This document shows, one piece after another, positions 38,027-49,600 of a stretch of DNA of 64,000 nucleotides (positions are counted from its first letter, which is position 1; each line of letters starts with the position of its first letter). The position numbers and the translations under genes are program-made. Source of the DNA: Camarhynchus parvulus (taxonomy: Eukaryota; Chordata; Aves; Passeriformes; Thraupidae); NCBI RefSeq assembly GCF_901933205.1, contig NC_044576.1, positions 13,363,024 through 13,427,023 on the forward strand, read 5' to 3'. The notes under the pieces are model-generated. The model searched no databases, was not told the DNA's origin, and saw only the letters and a list, made by a program, of their open reading frames with translations.

Positions 38027-38401
38027 CTACTCCAGTTCCTTCAGCCTCTCCTCAGACAACTCATACTCTAGGCCCTCCACCTGGATGCACTGCAGCCCCT
38101 CAATGTCTTTCTTCATGCCAGGGATCCAAAACTGGACACAGTACTTGAGGCGCAGCCCCACCAATGCCCAGTACACAATAATCACCTCCCTGACCCTGCT
38201 GGCCACAGTATTTTTGATACAGGCCAGGGTGCGTTTGGCCTTCTTGGCCACCTGGGCACGCACTGGCTCGTGTTCAGTTCCTCTTGACCAGCATTCCCAG
38301 GTCCTTTTCCACTGAGACACTCTGCCCCCAGCCTGTAGCACTGTCAGGAGGCTGTTGTGACCCAAGGGCAGGACCCAGGATTTGGCCCAGTTGAACCTCA
38401 A
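38027..38401 (-). pseudogene. CR1 ORF2 C-terminal (post-RT) fragment
   Basis: The 124-codon frame covers the C-terminal part of CR1 ORF2. Residues 1-16 resemble the MRFN-AK-VL-LGHN segment. Residues 50-72 (QVAKKAKRTLACIKNTVASR region) and 72-100 (REVI, ALV, YCVQFW, KKDI) match the thumb/connector region, and residues 117-124 (EERLKELE) match the YEERLRELG block. Residues 20-45 diverge, indicating frameshifts. Downstream, at about 37913-37949, the segment GVGLFSQATSDR continues the protein in another frame before it breaks again. Non-functional remnant. Confidence 0.82.
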
Positions 38402-38473
38402 ATAAATGATGTCAGCCCACTGATCCAGCCCATGCAGATATCTCTGTAGAGCCTTCCTCTACTCCCCGGCAGA

Positions 38474-38746
38474 TCAGCACTCCCAACCAAGTTCATTATT
38501 GAGGGTGCACTTGTCCATATCTTTGATAAAGATATTACACAGGATTGACCCCATTACAGAGCCCTGGGGAACCACTCTAGTTACTGTCCACCAGCTAGGC
38601 GTGGCATCCTTCACTATCCCACTCTGGGCCTGGGCATCCAGACAGTTTGTCCAGACAGCCAGAGGCTGCCAGCTCCTCCAGGGAAAAGCTGAGAGCTCTT
38701 CTATCAGCTCCCTCAGTACACTTGGGTGGATCCCATTCAGCCCCAC
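38474..38746 (-). pseudogene. CR1 ORF2 reverse transcriptase fragment, internally deleted
   Basis: The 90-codon frame begins inside the element and is not a real start. Residues 5-14 (GIHPSVLREL) match the N-terminal reverse-transcriptase segment of CR1 ORF2. Residues 32-53 match the WLDGR...SSW-type region. Residues 57-78 contain VVPQGSVMGSILCNIF, the conserved PQGS box followed by the NIFI segment. Between residues about 19 and 31 the frame jumps directly from the first block to the second. About 450-500 bp of family sequence, including the catalytic DFSKAFD motif (motif A), is therefore missing. At residues 81-90, TLNNELGWEC replaces the TLSKFADD-type stretch, so the FADD catalytic box is also lost, apparently by a deletion of about 17 bp. 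The sizes are from memory of the family layout. Confidence 0.85.
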
Positions 38747-38945
38747 AGTCTCATGTCTAAGGAGCTCAGCAGGTGACTGTACTTCCCTGTGGACTACAGG
38801 AGGCTGTTCTGCTGGCCACCCCTCTCTGCCAGCTCAGGGGCTGGCTGCTCTGAGGATAACCAGTCTTTCTGTTGAAGGCTGAGGCAAAGAAAGCATTAAA
38901 TACCTCAGCCTTCTCCTTGGTTACAATGCTCCCCTCTGAAACCAG

Positions 38946-40080
38946 TCACTTGTGTTCTGTTAAGGAAAGAGAAAACACACAATTACTACTTGGTTCTTGT
39001 CTACCATAGGAAGACTGAAGTTACTTTGAGTATACTGGTACTTTGAAAAATTATGCAGTTCCTCTCACATGCATGTAGTTACACATTGAGTTAATTCCAC
39101 ACCTTAAAGGAAACAAGCTATACTGGCTTGTCACATGAACTCCTTCCACATCAGGAAATACACTATACTGGTATGGGTCTTTTTCAAACCAATCAACTAT
39201 ATCCTCCTGAGTTTGAGTTTTGTTCATTCCCAAATCAGCCCCTTGGCCTTGCCCATTCCTAGGATGTAACTCCCTGCTAGAATGAGAACACCAGACAGCT
39301 ATATATGCCAGCTGAGAGTCTAGACAGATGTATTTATTCTGATTATTCATTTTCTATAGCGATTAGGGAGGGAAAAAAATAAAGTCACCCCATCCCAATC
39401 TAACACTATACAGCCACAAACATAATGTAAATAAAATCTAACATTCAATTCCCCACAGCACATCCCTTTTGTTACAGTGGCATTTCTGATAACAGGAATT
39501 ACAGCCACATGGAGACTTTTTGTTCCCCACTAAAAGTGTGATATCTCGGAGTGCAGATGATGCTTTTATTACAAAAACTTTTGTAGTTTTAAAAGAGCAG
39601 TAGTAAAAGTTAGTTCAAGGTTTTTATGACTTCTTTTGTTCAGAGGAAACTAAAGGAGGAAAACCAGTGGTGATGTATGAAAAGATTGCTTGTTTACAAT
39701 CAGTAGAGATATCCTTGCCTTTTTCATGAAAGGAAAGGAAACCAGCAGGAGAATTACAATACGGAGCACCTCCCAGGATCTCTTTCACCATTCTCCCCAT
39801 TTGTGTATTAAGCAACAAGGCAGCTGTTGAACAAGTACTATCAACAAAGCAATCTTCTAGCCCTTTGATTTAGGCTATTCATATCTTCTGCCCTGAAATA
39901 AAATGACTTTCACAATTAAAACACCGAAATCAATGCTGTATCTATTGTCATGTCTGCAGGAGAAAAGCTTTAATTACAACTCTAGTTAGATAACACAATC
40001 ATTACACCTCCTTAATCTCAAATATAAAACCAGTACCCTTTCAGTGCTACGCCACCCTTTCTTTGATTTTTTTTTATGTG
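38946..40080. other. Unique noncoding stretch
   Basis: I see no gene or repeat. The 99-codon minus-strand frame at 39051-39350 lacks any recognisable feature. Confidence 0.6.
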
Positions 40081-40540
40081 AATGGCTTTTTATCTGAGCA
40101 CTTTAATTTGCATGCCTTTGCTGCGAGGCAGCTCCCCGTGATATGTTAATTGCAGAGTGCTTTAAGTACTAAAAGATTAACATAAAACCCTTTGCAAACA
40201 AGCTAATAGTTTATGATAATTTTTGCATGGCCTTTGTCTGTCTATCACTGGATTGCCTCTAGCTGTAATTTTATAAAGAAGCTGTAAAATATCATTTAAA
40301 CAAGTTCATTTACACATAATTATTACCAGAATCACATTATTCAATTTAGATACTCCAGCCTATTAACAATCCATGAACTAAAATGTAATTAAACTATTTT
40401 CCTTTTATGAACCTATTCATTACAATGTGTGGGAGATGGATCTCTCAGTTTCACTGAAAATTTCAGCACTTTGTTGTTGGAATTGACAAGTCTGGCACCC
40501 ATTCTGTGCTTTTAATTACATTAAAAGTATTTCAAGGCAG
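40081..40540. promoter_or_regulatory. Candidate conserved noncoding element
   Basis: The block has the texture typical of deeply conserved vertebrate noncoding elements. It contains an exact POU octamer ATTTGCAT at 40106-40113, followed by GCTGC-GAG-GCAGC (a small inverted repeat near 40121). TTAATTGCAGAG lies near 40147, TTTATGATAATTTTTGCATGG near 40211, GTAATTAAAC near 40384, and no simple repeats occur. The octamer alone is not significant in this AT-rich window. The call depends on overall texture and needs alignment to other birds and mammals. Confidence 0.35.
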
Positions 40541-43500
40541 GTAAGATAGAAAAATATATTTATAAAAGGATGTGTACAAATGCCAAGATGGTGTCATCCC
40601 CTAACATATATTTGTTTCACTCCACACAGTTTGCACTTCTTATCAGATAAAATAAAACCAGGATACATAATTTCAATTAAAATTTCTCAAGTTTTCTCAA
40701 TTTTGAAGAAATATTTGAAGAAAGAAAAGTTTATCTGTAACAAGACTGGTTTAGCATTTCTTTTGCAGCTCTAGTCTACTAGTCCCAGTACAGAGACCTG
40801 CATTGTGCAGTTGTGGATATTCCCCTTGATAAAGAGCATCTTAGCTCAAAAAATCGATTATGTTTCAACAAAGACTAAAACTTGCTAAAATGTATTGTTC
40901 CATCATGAACTTTTAAGAGCTTTCTTAATGGGCCCAGAGCCTTGCTGTCACTCACTAACTCACACTGTCAGAACACCATCAGAAGATCCTCCAGTTAGCA
41001 TTTCACAAGGCTTGGGCATCAGGCTCTTTCATCCCAATTATCCTGACTTATTAAAGTAAAAATCTGATCTGGACAACAAAAGCTTCAGTCTTTGCTCAGT
41101 GATACAAACTGGAGACTCCTACACAAACCAGGCTTTAGGATAGCTGCTGAAATAAACTCAATGGAAACATAACACACAGGTAATTTGCCCTGATAATCAA
41201 AATTATTTTATCAGAAACATACAATTCAGAAGACACTAAGCATTTCCTTTTATCTTTGAGGATAGAAGCTAACATATCCAAGTGCCACTCATGAGAAAGA
41301 CAAGAAGAATGGACCCATATTAACTACAAGTACTGATTACCCATGGGTTTCAATTCCCTTACACCTGTGTAAGAATGGGAAACCTATTTAAAATTTAAGC
41401 TGTAAATTAGAAGGTATCTGAGACAAAGACAGGTTAGAGAGATGCTGAAGATGAGAAAAAATAAAAGCAAAAATTAAATCATTCCTCTAATGGGCATGAA
41501 GTGCAAGTATCATTTTTTTTTGGTGACATCACCCAAAATCCATCCTCTATCAATTCACTCTACCTAATGTCTGATGCCTACCTCTTCAGTTGAATTTAAA
41601 AACTGCAGCTTAATTCCATTACAGATACTTCTCCTCTGCACAGATAAAAAAACTGGCCTTGAAAATTTTGTTCATTTTATAATTATTGATATTTCTTACC
41701 TGAAAAATTTAAGATAAGCTTTTGGTTGAGGCACACAATAATCACATAATAATACTAATAAGAGAAATACCAATAGAAATCACTGTGGGAATAAAATGCT
41801 CTACAGAGAAATGCTTTTGCAAAACAAGGGATTCATGAGAAAAACCTGACAGATTTTTCAGTCTAAATGGCCAGGGATCTGTGAATCATTGAGGCTGATA
41901 GGCTTAATTATTTCTAACAGTCTTTGAGCATTTATTTCAATCAAATGTCAATCTGAATGCTACCATTTAGATCAGTTCCTAGAGAAGTTAATGACTATAA
42001 ACTCAGCAGGTAGTTGTGACAGACAAATTACAATAAAACCTAAGACCTTTTATTCCCTCTAAACTCCTGGTCTGTACCATAGAGCTACTTCACAATCCTT
42101 TGTAGTGGTGGACTTCGCAGAATAAATTCCAGCATATACTTTTTCCTTTTTTAATTTTTCTTTTTTATTTCAATCACTAAGGGTACAATAGCAAAACGCC
42201 AAATTTTAAATAAATTCAAGTTTGACTGTCATTCTAGTCAAAATGCAGCCTAGAGTGCAGCCTAGCCCTACTAGAACTCTTCTAGATCCCAATACATTTA
42301 CAGAATCACAGTGAATTGCAGTCCCCTGTGTTCTTGATATTACATACTTCACTGTCATTAACAATTCTATTAATTCTAATTGCAATATTATTGTTGTTGT
42401 TTTTATTTTTGTTGTCGTTATCTGTGGGTTTTAAGCATCAAGAGAATATAAATGATTTTTACTTTATTTTTCAACCATCAGCATTTGAAATTTATTTTCA
42501 TTGTCAGAGTTTTATAAGCACTTTAAAATAAAACTGACACCACTAATTATACACCTATACAGAAGTTAATTATTCATTACCAGAGTAAGATTAAAAAAGT
42601 TTCACTGAGAAGAAAAGGTGTTAGGGTAGGTCAGGGATAGCTACAACTTGTCTTCAATGCTTACACTTATACAGTAGATCCTTTACTCAACACCTAAAGA
42701 ACCCATATGGTTGAGATATAACTGACAACACCTGCAGTGTTATTTAAAACATAACCAAGAAACCTCTAACAAAACAGTTTAGCATCCTCATTTACATTAG
42801 GAGCTTCAGACAGGCTTAGATATTGGTCTAAGAATAAAATCACTGCATATCCTCTTCACAACAGTAGACTTCATCCTCAAAAGAAGTTACAAACAGTTGC
42901 TTAAATGCGTGGGGTTTTTTAGTTTCATGCTGTTTTAAATCAAACTGCTCCTTATGTAGCAATAAGTTTATGAAGGAACCACAATGTATGAAGAGAAGCA
43001 TTTTTTCATTTTAGAATCTCCCTGTTCATTCCAGATTCCCATTATTTGGACTGTCACCCTGACACTGCCTGAGGTGCACTCCAGCTCTCTGCAAGAGAAT
43101 CTGCTTTCCCACTAATGGGGCTGTTCTTGCAATAGCAAATGTAATTTTCCACTCCATTACAAACAGTGTGCAAAAGGACCCTATTTCTCACTGCACACAG
43201 ATCAGCTCCCAGTGAAATCCTATTCACCAAATACTACAATAGCAGAATCCCCTTCGAATATAGGTGCTTTTTCAGGGCTGGACAAACAGGTCTGATCCAA
43301 CCACAGGCACACCTGAACATTCATTGCTCCAATATTTGTCGGTGTTAGGCAAAAACACACAGGGGTTCAGGAAGGATCAAGAAGTTAGGAAGAAACTGAG
43401 AAAGCAAATAGTGCAATAATACTTTCTCATAATACCATTTTTATACTGCATTTCTTTAACCACCAGCCATAAAGCAGATTTATATAGTGACTTACTCTCA

Positions 43501-44164
43501 GCTGTAATTCATCTGCATTTACAAATTCATTAATACACCAAATAGTGGTCAACTGAATTTTGAATAGCTTGCAAAACTCAAAATCAGATACCTTTGCAGC
43601 AAAGAAAAATTCAAGTCAAAGAGACAGCATTCTATAATAAAATAGTTATATTCAGCTATATTTTATATGTATTACCCTTTATTTATCTGTATCATTACAT
43701 CATAAAGACAATTTTGCAAGAAGAAATGAATATAATCACAGAAGAACTTATACAAGTGCTTTGTCTCATAATTCAGTATAAATTGTTCTCCCACAATCCT
43801 CTTCAAGAAACAGTAACTCTGTACTCTTTGATTTAAAGAAACAAAGACTAAGACAGTGTAAAAGCAGTTTAAAAAGAAGTGTATTTGGGAATTCTATGCC
43901 TAGAGTTCTAAACTGGCCATTAAGTTTATTAAAAAAATTATGGCTTTTAATTAAAACTGACAACCTCAAAATTCAAGTTACCCAGAGTTATCCCTTTTCT
44001 GCCATGTTACAAAAATAACAATGTAAAGTAACTTAAATTAATTCTAAGAATATATCATGAAAGATCTTGAAGAGATACCTCATACAGAGTCGACAGTATG
44101 TATTGTCTCACCATTCACCAGGCAGAGCAATTAACAGATCACGTAATTTCCTCCACCCCCTCCT
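40541..44164. other. Unique noncoding stretch
   Basis: I see no gene. A T/G-rich simple stretch (TTG/TTA units) lies at about 42385-42420, and a 12-bp tandem duplication of TGCAGCCTAG at about 42244-42266. CAGAATCACAG at 42302-42312 resembles a reverse-oriented CR1 terminus, but no CR1 body follows it. Frames at 42316-42531, 43594-43836 and 43766-43969 are AT-driven. Confidence 0.6.
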
Positions 44165-44292
44165 CACTGCACATACTCAAGGACTGTCTGGATGCAATCC
44201 TGTACCCTGTGCTCTGGGGTGGCCCTGCTTGAGCAGGGAGGTGGGGCCATGTGTCCCACTGTGGTCCCTTCCAACCACCCTGTGACTTTCTA
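44165..44292 (+). mobile_element. CR1 LINE 3' tail fragment, plus strand
   Basis: The sequence carries the CR1 tail: TCAAGGACTGTCTGGATGCA, TGTGCTCTGGGGTGGCCCTG, CTTGAGCAGGGAGGTGGGGC and CCCACTGTGGTCCCTTCCAA. It ends with CCCTGTGACTTTCT, a decayed version of the terminal CATTCTGTGATTCTGTG. Only about 130 bp survives, typical of heavily 5'-truncated copies. This tail type differs from the one at 32.4 kb and so probably belongs to another CR1 subfamily. A 72-codon frame through it (44067-44285) is not a gene. Confidence 0.85.
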
Positions 44293-46079
44293 GTCACCCC
44301 TATACTCTTCTCAGACTGAGACTATCAAAGGCTAAGAAAAGAGTTTCTATAATCAAAAAAATAAAAATTTTGTTTGTATTAATCAGAATTCAACAGAAGA
44401 AGTATAAAGGCAATGCAGCAGAACTTGGGACCAAATTAACAACAATCTTTGCATTTTTCAGTTTTGAAATAAATTCATACAAAGTACTTGAATAAAAATC
44501 CAGGAAAATGAGATCTAGAGTCTGGGGACACAAATGAGCAAAGAACATTTCTTTATTTCTTGCTGTCACTACTGAATTACTCCTAGACAATCATTCTATG
44601 TTACATGCCTTTGATTTCTTCCATCCCAAACATGCAACCATGGAGAGCATGTTTTAATAAATTGCCAAAATACTTTCATTCTAATTTTGAAGGTCTGTAG
44701 AATCCCCATTGTGACAATACGGAGACATCTCTGTAGATATCTATCACTCCTGACAGCTTTTTAACTAGGTATTCAAAAGTTCAGAGGTATAAAAGAATAT
44801 AAAAATATCACATGTGGGGAATCTTCAAAGACTAAGAACCAAATCACTGATCTCAATGATAAAGGCAGATGACAGGTGACTGGAGTAAAAGAAAGAACGG
44901 TAATGAAGTGACTCCAATGGCCACTTCCACAATTTATCATGGCAAGAATAGGAAAATCACCTTTCTGTACCTCATGCAGTGTATGCCATAGAGCTACTCA
45001 GCAACTTTAGCTGGGAAGTAGAACAAGAGCCAAAACCCTTCAGGTAGGCACTGTGGTGATTATGGATGTCTATGGACAGACACACTCAGGGATGCAGCAT
45101 GGAATGACAAAGCACCAAAATCCTTGACAAACTGCAAATGTAACTGACTCCTTAACTTTGAATGACTACTCAAGTTAGGCAAATCTGAATGCTTTAAACA
45201 CCTTTCCATTTTGTTGTATCTCTACATTTTAAAATGCAACAATTAACAGGATCTCTGGAATTGTCCCTGTTAGGTCCAGACAAGAGATAAAGTAAGATTT
45301 CCCCTGTCAATTCTGCTTGGTTCTAAAATTTAATAAGAGCAAATCTCATTCTGAAGACAATTGAAAAAATTCACAAAATTTCCCAGAATATTTTTATTGG
45401 AACATATATTTGCAGTCATAAGAATAATTCACTTTAAAAGAGTAGCTTGAAAGGGATAAAACTGACTTAAGAAATAAACTCCAATTTGATTAGAAAAGAT
45501 GCTTAACCAAATATCCAAACTATAACTTCACGACTAAAAATCTTCCATCTCTTTGATTTAAACAGCTAACAACTCAGAAAAAAACAACTTTTCCTACATA
45601 AGATAAAAATATTCTAATTTTATTACAAGGATTCCAATAAATTCTGCAGTCAAATGAAAAAGAAAGCATTATCTTTAAAAGAGGCTAAGGGCCAGTAAAC
45701 ATTGATCCAACACAGGGATTTAGCACACTCTTTAGATCTGAGTTGATACATAAAGGCTTCAGTACCTCAGTGCAAGACACTTTTGTTGCACGATGAAATG
45801 GAATGGAATAAGGAAAACAGTTTACTTTAGTGCTACAGATAGCTACTTAAGATTGGGCCAAAAAAAAACCCCTCTAAACAACAGCAACAAACACAAATGA
45901 GTGGAAATGTAATGGAGCTACCATTTTTCAGAGATCTTCTCAGCCTGACAATATACTTGTATTCATAACTCCTGGAACACTTGGATTGACCTCTAGAATT
46001 ACGTCTGCTGGAGTTGGCTAAAGAAAAGAATTACAGGGTGGAACAAGAGGAATTATAAACTGTGAAGTATATATTTACA
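44293..46079. other. Unique noncoding stretch
   Basis: I see no gene, RNA gene or named repeat in this AT-rich sequence. Confidence 0.62.
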
Positions 46080-46660
46080 AATTACTGCTACTTTGCATAT
46101 TGCTACTAGTCTTAATTCTAACAGAATTGCTATGCAACCCATTACTTAGGAGAGTCTATCATTTTTCCCCCTCTTGTGCTAGCAATGCTTTAAACCATAG
46201 TGTAATTAATGTAATTAAGTTATTAATAAAGATTGAAGGGGTTGAGCATCACATGAAATACTTAATATTGTGTATCTTTAGCTGAGTGACTGTTTAGATT
46301 TGTATTTCAACTGTCAGCCAAATTATGTGCAATTAAGCCAAGGCAGAGATCTCTTTTAAGCAGTGATAATGTCAGACAGATTCATAGTTCTGGGTAGTGG
46401 GTGGTAAAACTGCCCACTCTTTTTTTATCTCTTGTATTTTCCTACTATGTCTTATTCATGTACTGCATGTATCAGTGTACTCACACTTTGCATTACTTTA
46501 TTAGCGTGTAATGCAGGATAGAAGGTTATGCTGCAGAAATAAAATGTTCTGAATTTACCTAATAATGAGATTAATGAACTCTTGTCCTTATGCAATTTAT
46601 TCTGTTGCTGTGGTGATCACAACACCAGTGTGAAACTGTTCACTATCTCATTGTTCTACT
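46080..46660. promoter_or_regulatory. Candidate conserved noncoding element rich in homeodomain cores
   Basis: The core is a tandem pair of TGTAATTAA (46201-46218) followed by GTTATTAATAAAG, giving several TAAT/ATTA cores in 35 bp. GTGCAATTAAGCC near 46328, AGTGATAATGTCAG near 46363 and the TALE-type CTGTCAG near 46311 follow. No simple repeat is present. Clustered homeodomain and TALE-type sites are typical of developmental enhancers, but nothing here shows activity, and AT-richness raises the chance rate. Confidence 0.36.
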
Positions 46661-49600
46661 TCTTCACTCAACATCTCTGCAAAGCTACTTCTAGAAAAAA
46701 TTCAGACAGGTTGAATTGAAGCCTATAGAACTTGGAAGATATTGGCATTATGGCTGTACAGAGAGTCCTGGAGCTGAAACTGATGCCAAATCTCCCTGAG
46801 AATCCAGGATCAAGTTCTGGCCAGGGCACAAGAGCCAGGATAGTCTGCTGTAATGAAGACATTTTGTGCCCTTCCCAGTCACTCTAATCACCTCCTGGGA
46901 AGACTTGCCATTATGTTAAAGGCTCAAAGGCTACTACTGAAAAGTGCGCACATGCTTAACATTGTCACCAGCACTGCCACATCCCCATCTCATCTGGAAG
47001 ACGTGCTGTATTTTTCTACATCAATAGTTGTACCTGGAAAGATATGGATCAAGTCAATAATACTTAACAAGTGCTAAAATCATTTCAGGTGCATCTTGTG
47101 CAATCAAGCCTTGAAGGTGCCTGACACTCAGCCATGCCCAGCTCCTAGGGTCACAGAGCTCTCTGCATTTATCAGCCGCATCAGGATGTCACGGGGCACA
47201 CAACACATGCAGACATCTCAGAGTACAAAAGCACAGGGTTCATATTATGAATGAAACTGAAGATTTATATTTGTGATCTTTCTATTGAGCCCTGATTTAT
47301 GACCATATTTTCCTAATTCATTGACTCAAGGGAACAAGCCTTTAGCTAGTCTTAAGAAAAAGAAGCTCCTAAATATCAGATCAGCCTTTTGGGCACCTTG
47401 CAAATAGTACCAAAGATAAAACCTGCATTATTCCTATTCTTTAACACACAGAATTTTAGATTTTAATGGTATAACAATAACAGTAATTTTCCAATTCACA
47501 AATAATAACTTTCTACACAATTGCAAAATGCTGTTGAGAACAGCCATCAATATCTCAGCTGTTCTCTGCTGAATTATACTGAAAGTAAAACTGAGACTAG
47601 AGAGTAAGCTAACTTAGCCACTTATAATGGACTTGTAATAGGCCATGATTTTAAATGCAGCAATACTGTCAATTACTACAGAGTTCCCCAGACTGCTAAA
47701 AATTCTTCACAGGTTTTGTCTTTTATATAGATGAGGAACATTTTTAACCTAAATTTACCATGACAGACACAAGGTAAACATATGAAAAAAGTCCTAGCTG
47801 GGCACCATTTGTATTTCAATCCCAAGAGAGAGATTTTCTGCTTATCTTGTATTTCAAGTTATTAAAGACTGGGATATTTCAACTCAATGTGACTTTAGTA
47901 TGAATATCACATGGATTTAATGAAGAACATCTTAAATAAAACTGTGTATCAAATTTTGAGAATATCCTTTTTATTCAGTGAGAAACACAATGAACCTTTA
48001 CCTTGTTTTACTCTCTTGTAGTCATAAAAGGTTTATGAAGCACAGTGTAGAAAGCTGACTTCACTTCTAAGGCCATCAATAAGAGCACTTTAAGCTAAAA
48101 AAACCCCAAACTTTCTGCCCACCCCCTCTATTCCCATTAAAAGCTCATGAGGCATTCTGGACAATAAAATCAGTTGGAGATGTCCTTGATCTTTCTGTGG
48201 CTTTTATCGAAGCCAGATGGCTTGGCTCTGGAACATCTCATAATTTAGTGAAATGAAGAATTAAAGGAAGAGTTCAGAATTAGCAAAATTAAATTGCATG
48301 AGTTACCAAATGTCAAAACCACTGGGGTTTTTTTCTTCTAGAAAAAATGTTACATGTTACATATACAGCAGGCTCTCAAATAAGCTCAGTGAAAAAATAA
48401 AAATGGGCTGAAATTGTATATTTCAATAGTTCTGAACAATGGGTTTGACAGCCAGGAAAAAATTTTCCAAAACTATTTTATTCTAGTTAGACATACTTTG
48501 TCCAATATGCCTTCCAAGCACAATAGCTACATTTTGTATTATTTTGCTTCAGTCATCCCTTGTGCAGAAGACTGAAGTGCTGCTGACATTACTGCAGAAT
48601 CACGAATATCAGGATAATAAGAGTGTTTGTAGGGCTTACCATGTGAATACAGAAATGAAATAATCTGTATAGGACTAGAGCAAGGAAAGGGTGTTAAGAA
48701 GTCACAATTATTTAAATAAAGGAAATAATAAATAAAAAGAAACCTTTGCAGACATATAAATCTTTTCACCAAGCAAACTTAGAAGGTTTCTTATGCACTC
48801 TCCACACCCTGGAAGATATATATTTAAGCTGAAAAACTCTTCAATTAAAAACTCAACTAGAATCCTTATTTCATCACGTGTTTGTGGAGATCATAAGGTT
48901 TTTATGTTCTATATTTTGTTTCATATTTGTTCAGTACCATATTAACAAACACATGCCTTTATCATGGTATCAAAAATTAGTTAATAATTATTCCCAAGAA
49001 AGAGAGCTTGTTATGACTCCTCTATTTACTCTATAGTTCTGTTACATGTCATATATTGGTGTCATGTTTGAATTTCATTCCTGCCCTCCAGCAATATCCC
49101 ATGTGATTTTTCTCTAAGAACTTGTGATGGTTATTGAAGACTCTATTTTCAGAGAAAACAGTAGCCCTCAGTTTTGAAGAATTGCTTGTGGAAAAAGAGT
49201 TTGAATTATACCCTGCTAAAACTGTCATCAAAGTGAATTATTACTGTTTACAGTTCTGTTCTTTAATTTTACCTAGATAATACAAATAAAGACAGAATGC
49301 ACATAAAGTGACATTCTATGAGAGGCTGCAAAATAAAATAAAAAAACTTAAAAACCCTCAGCAATTACAAACGCTAGGATTAATGCTGCTTGTGCAAGTG
49401 CAATTGAAACCTTCTTTTTACAACTACTCTTCAAACCTCAGCAATATTAGCACATCTTTTAGCAAAGTGCAGTAGTAGAAAAGTTTCACACCTTTGGTCT
49501 CAGGTTAATACCTGAAACACAAGAAGTCAGTCTCATTGGTTCTGCAGTAATGCACTTTATGTACATTCCCTATCCCCAAATGCATCATGTCTAGGCCTAG

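Larger units (their letters stand above)
37686..38945 (-). mobile_element. CR1 LINE copy with deleted reverse transcriptase, minus strand
   Basis: This is the largest transposon in the window, about 1.26 kb on the minus strand, with its 3' end near 37686 and 5' end near 38945. On the plus strand it follows the familiar reverse-complement CR1 layout: GGTTGGAAACAACTCCAGG and GAGTCCAACC near the 3' end, CTCCCTGGGCAGC, the GGGAGAAGAGACCAAC block, CCAAAACTGGACACAGTA, CACCTGGGCAC, GAGCCCTGGGGAACC and CTCCCTCAGTACACTTGGG. It ends at AGGCAAAGAAAGCATTAAATACCTCAGCC-like sequence. Frameshifts and stops break the protein, the 5' half of the element is absent, and two internal deletions remove catalytic parts of the reverse transcriptase (see the pseudogene entries). 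No target-site duplication is evident. It is an old, inactive copy. Confidence 0.92.

Noticed and set aside
42302..42312. Reverse-oriented CR1 terminus (CAGAATCACAG)
   Set aside because: The following sequence lacks the GGTTGGAAGGGACC-type block that should come next in a reverse-oriented CR1 copy.
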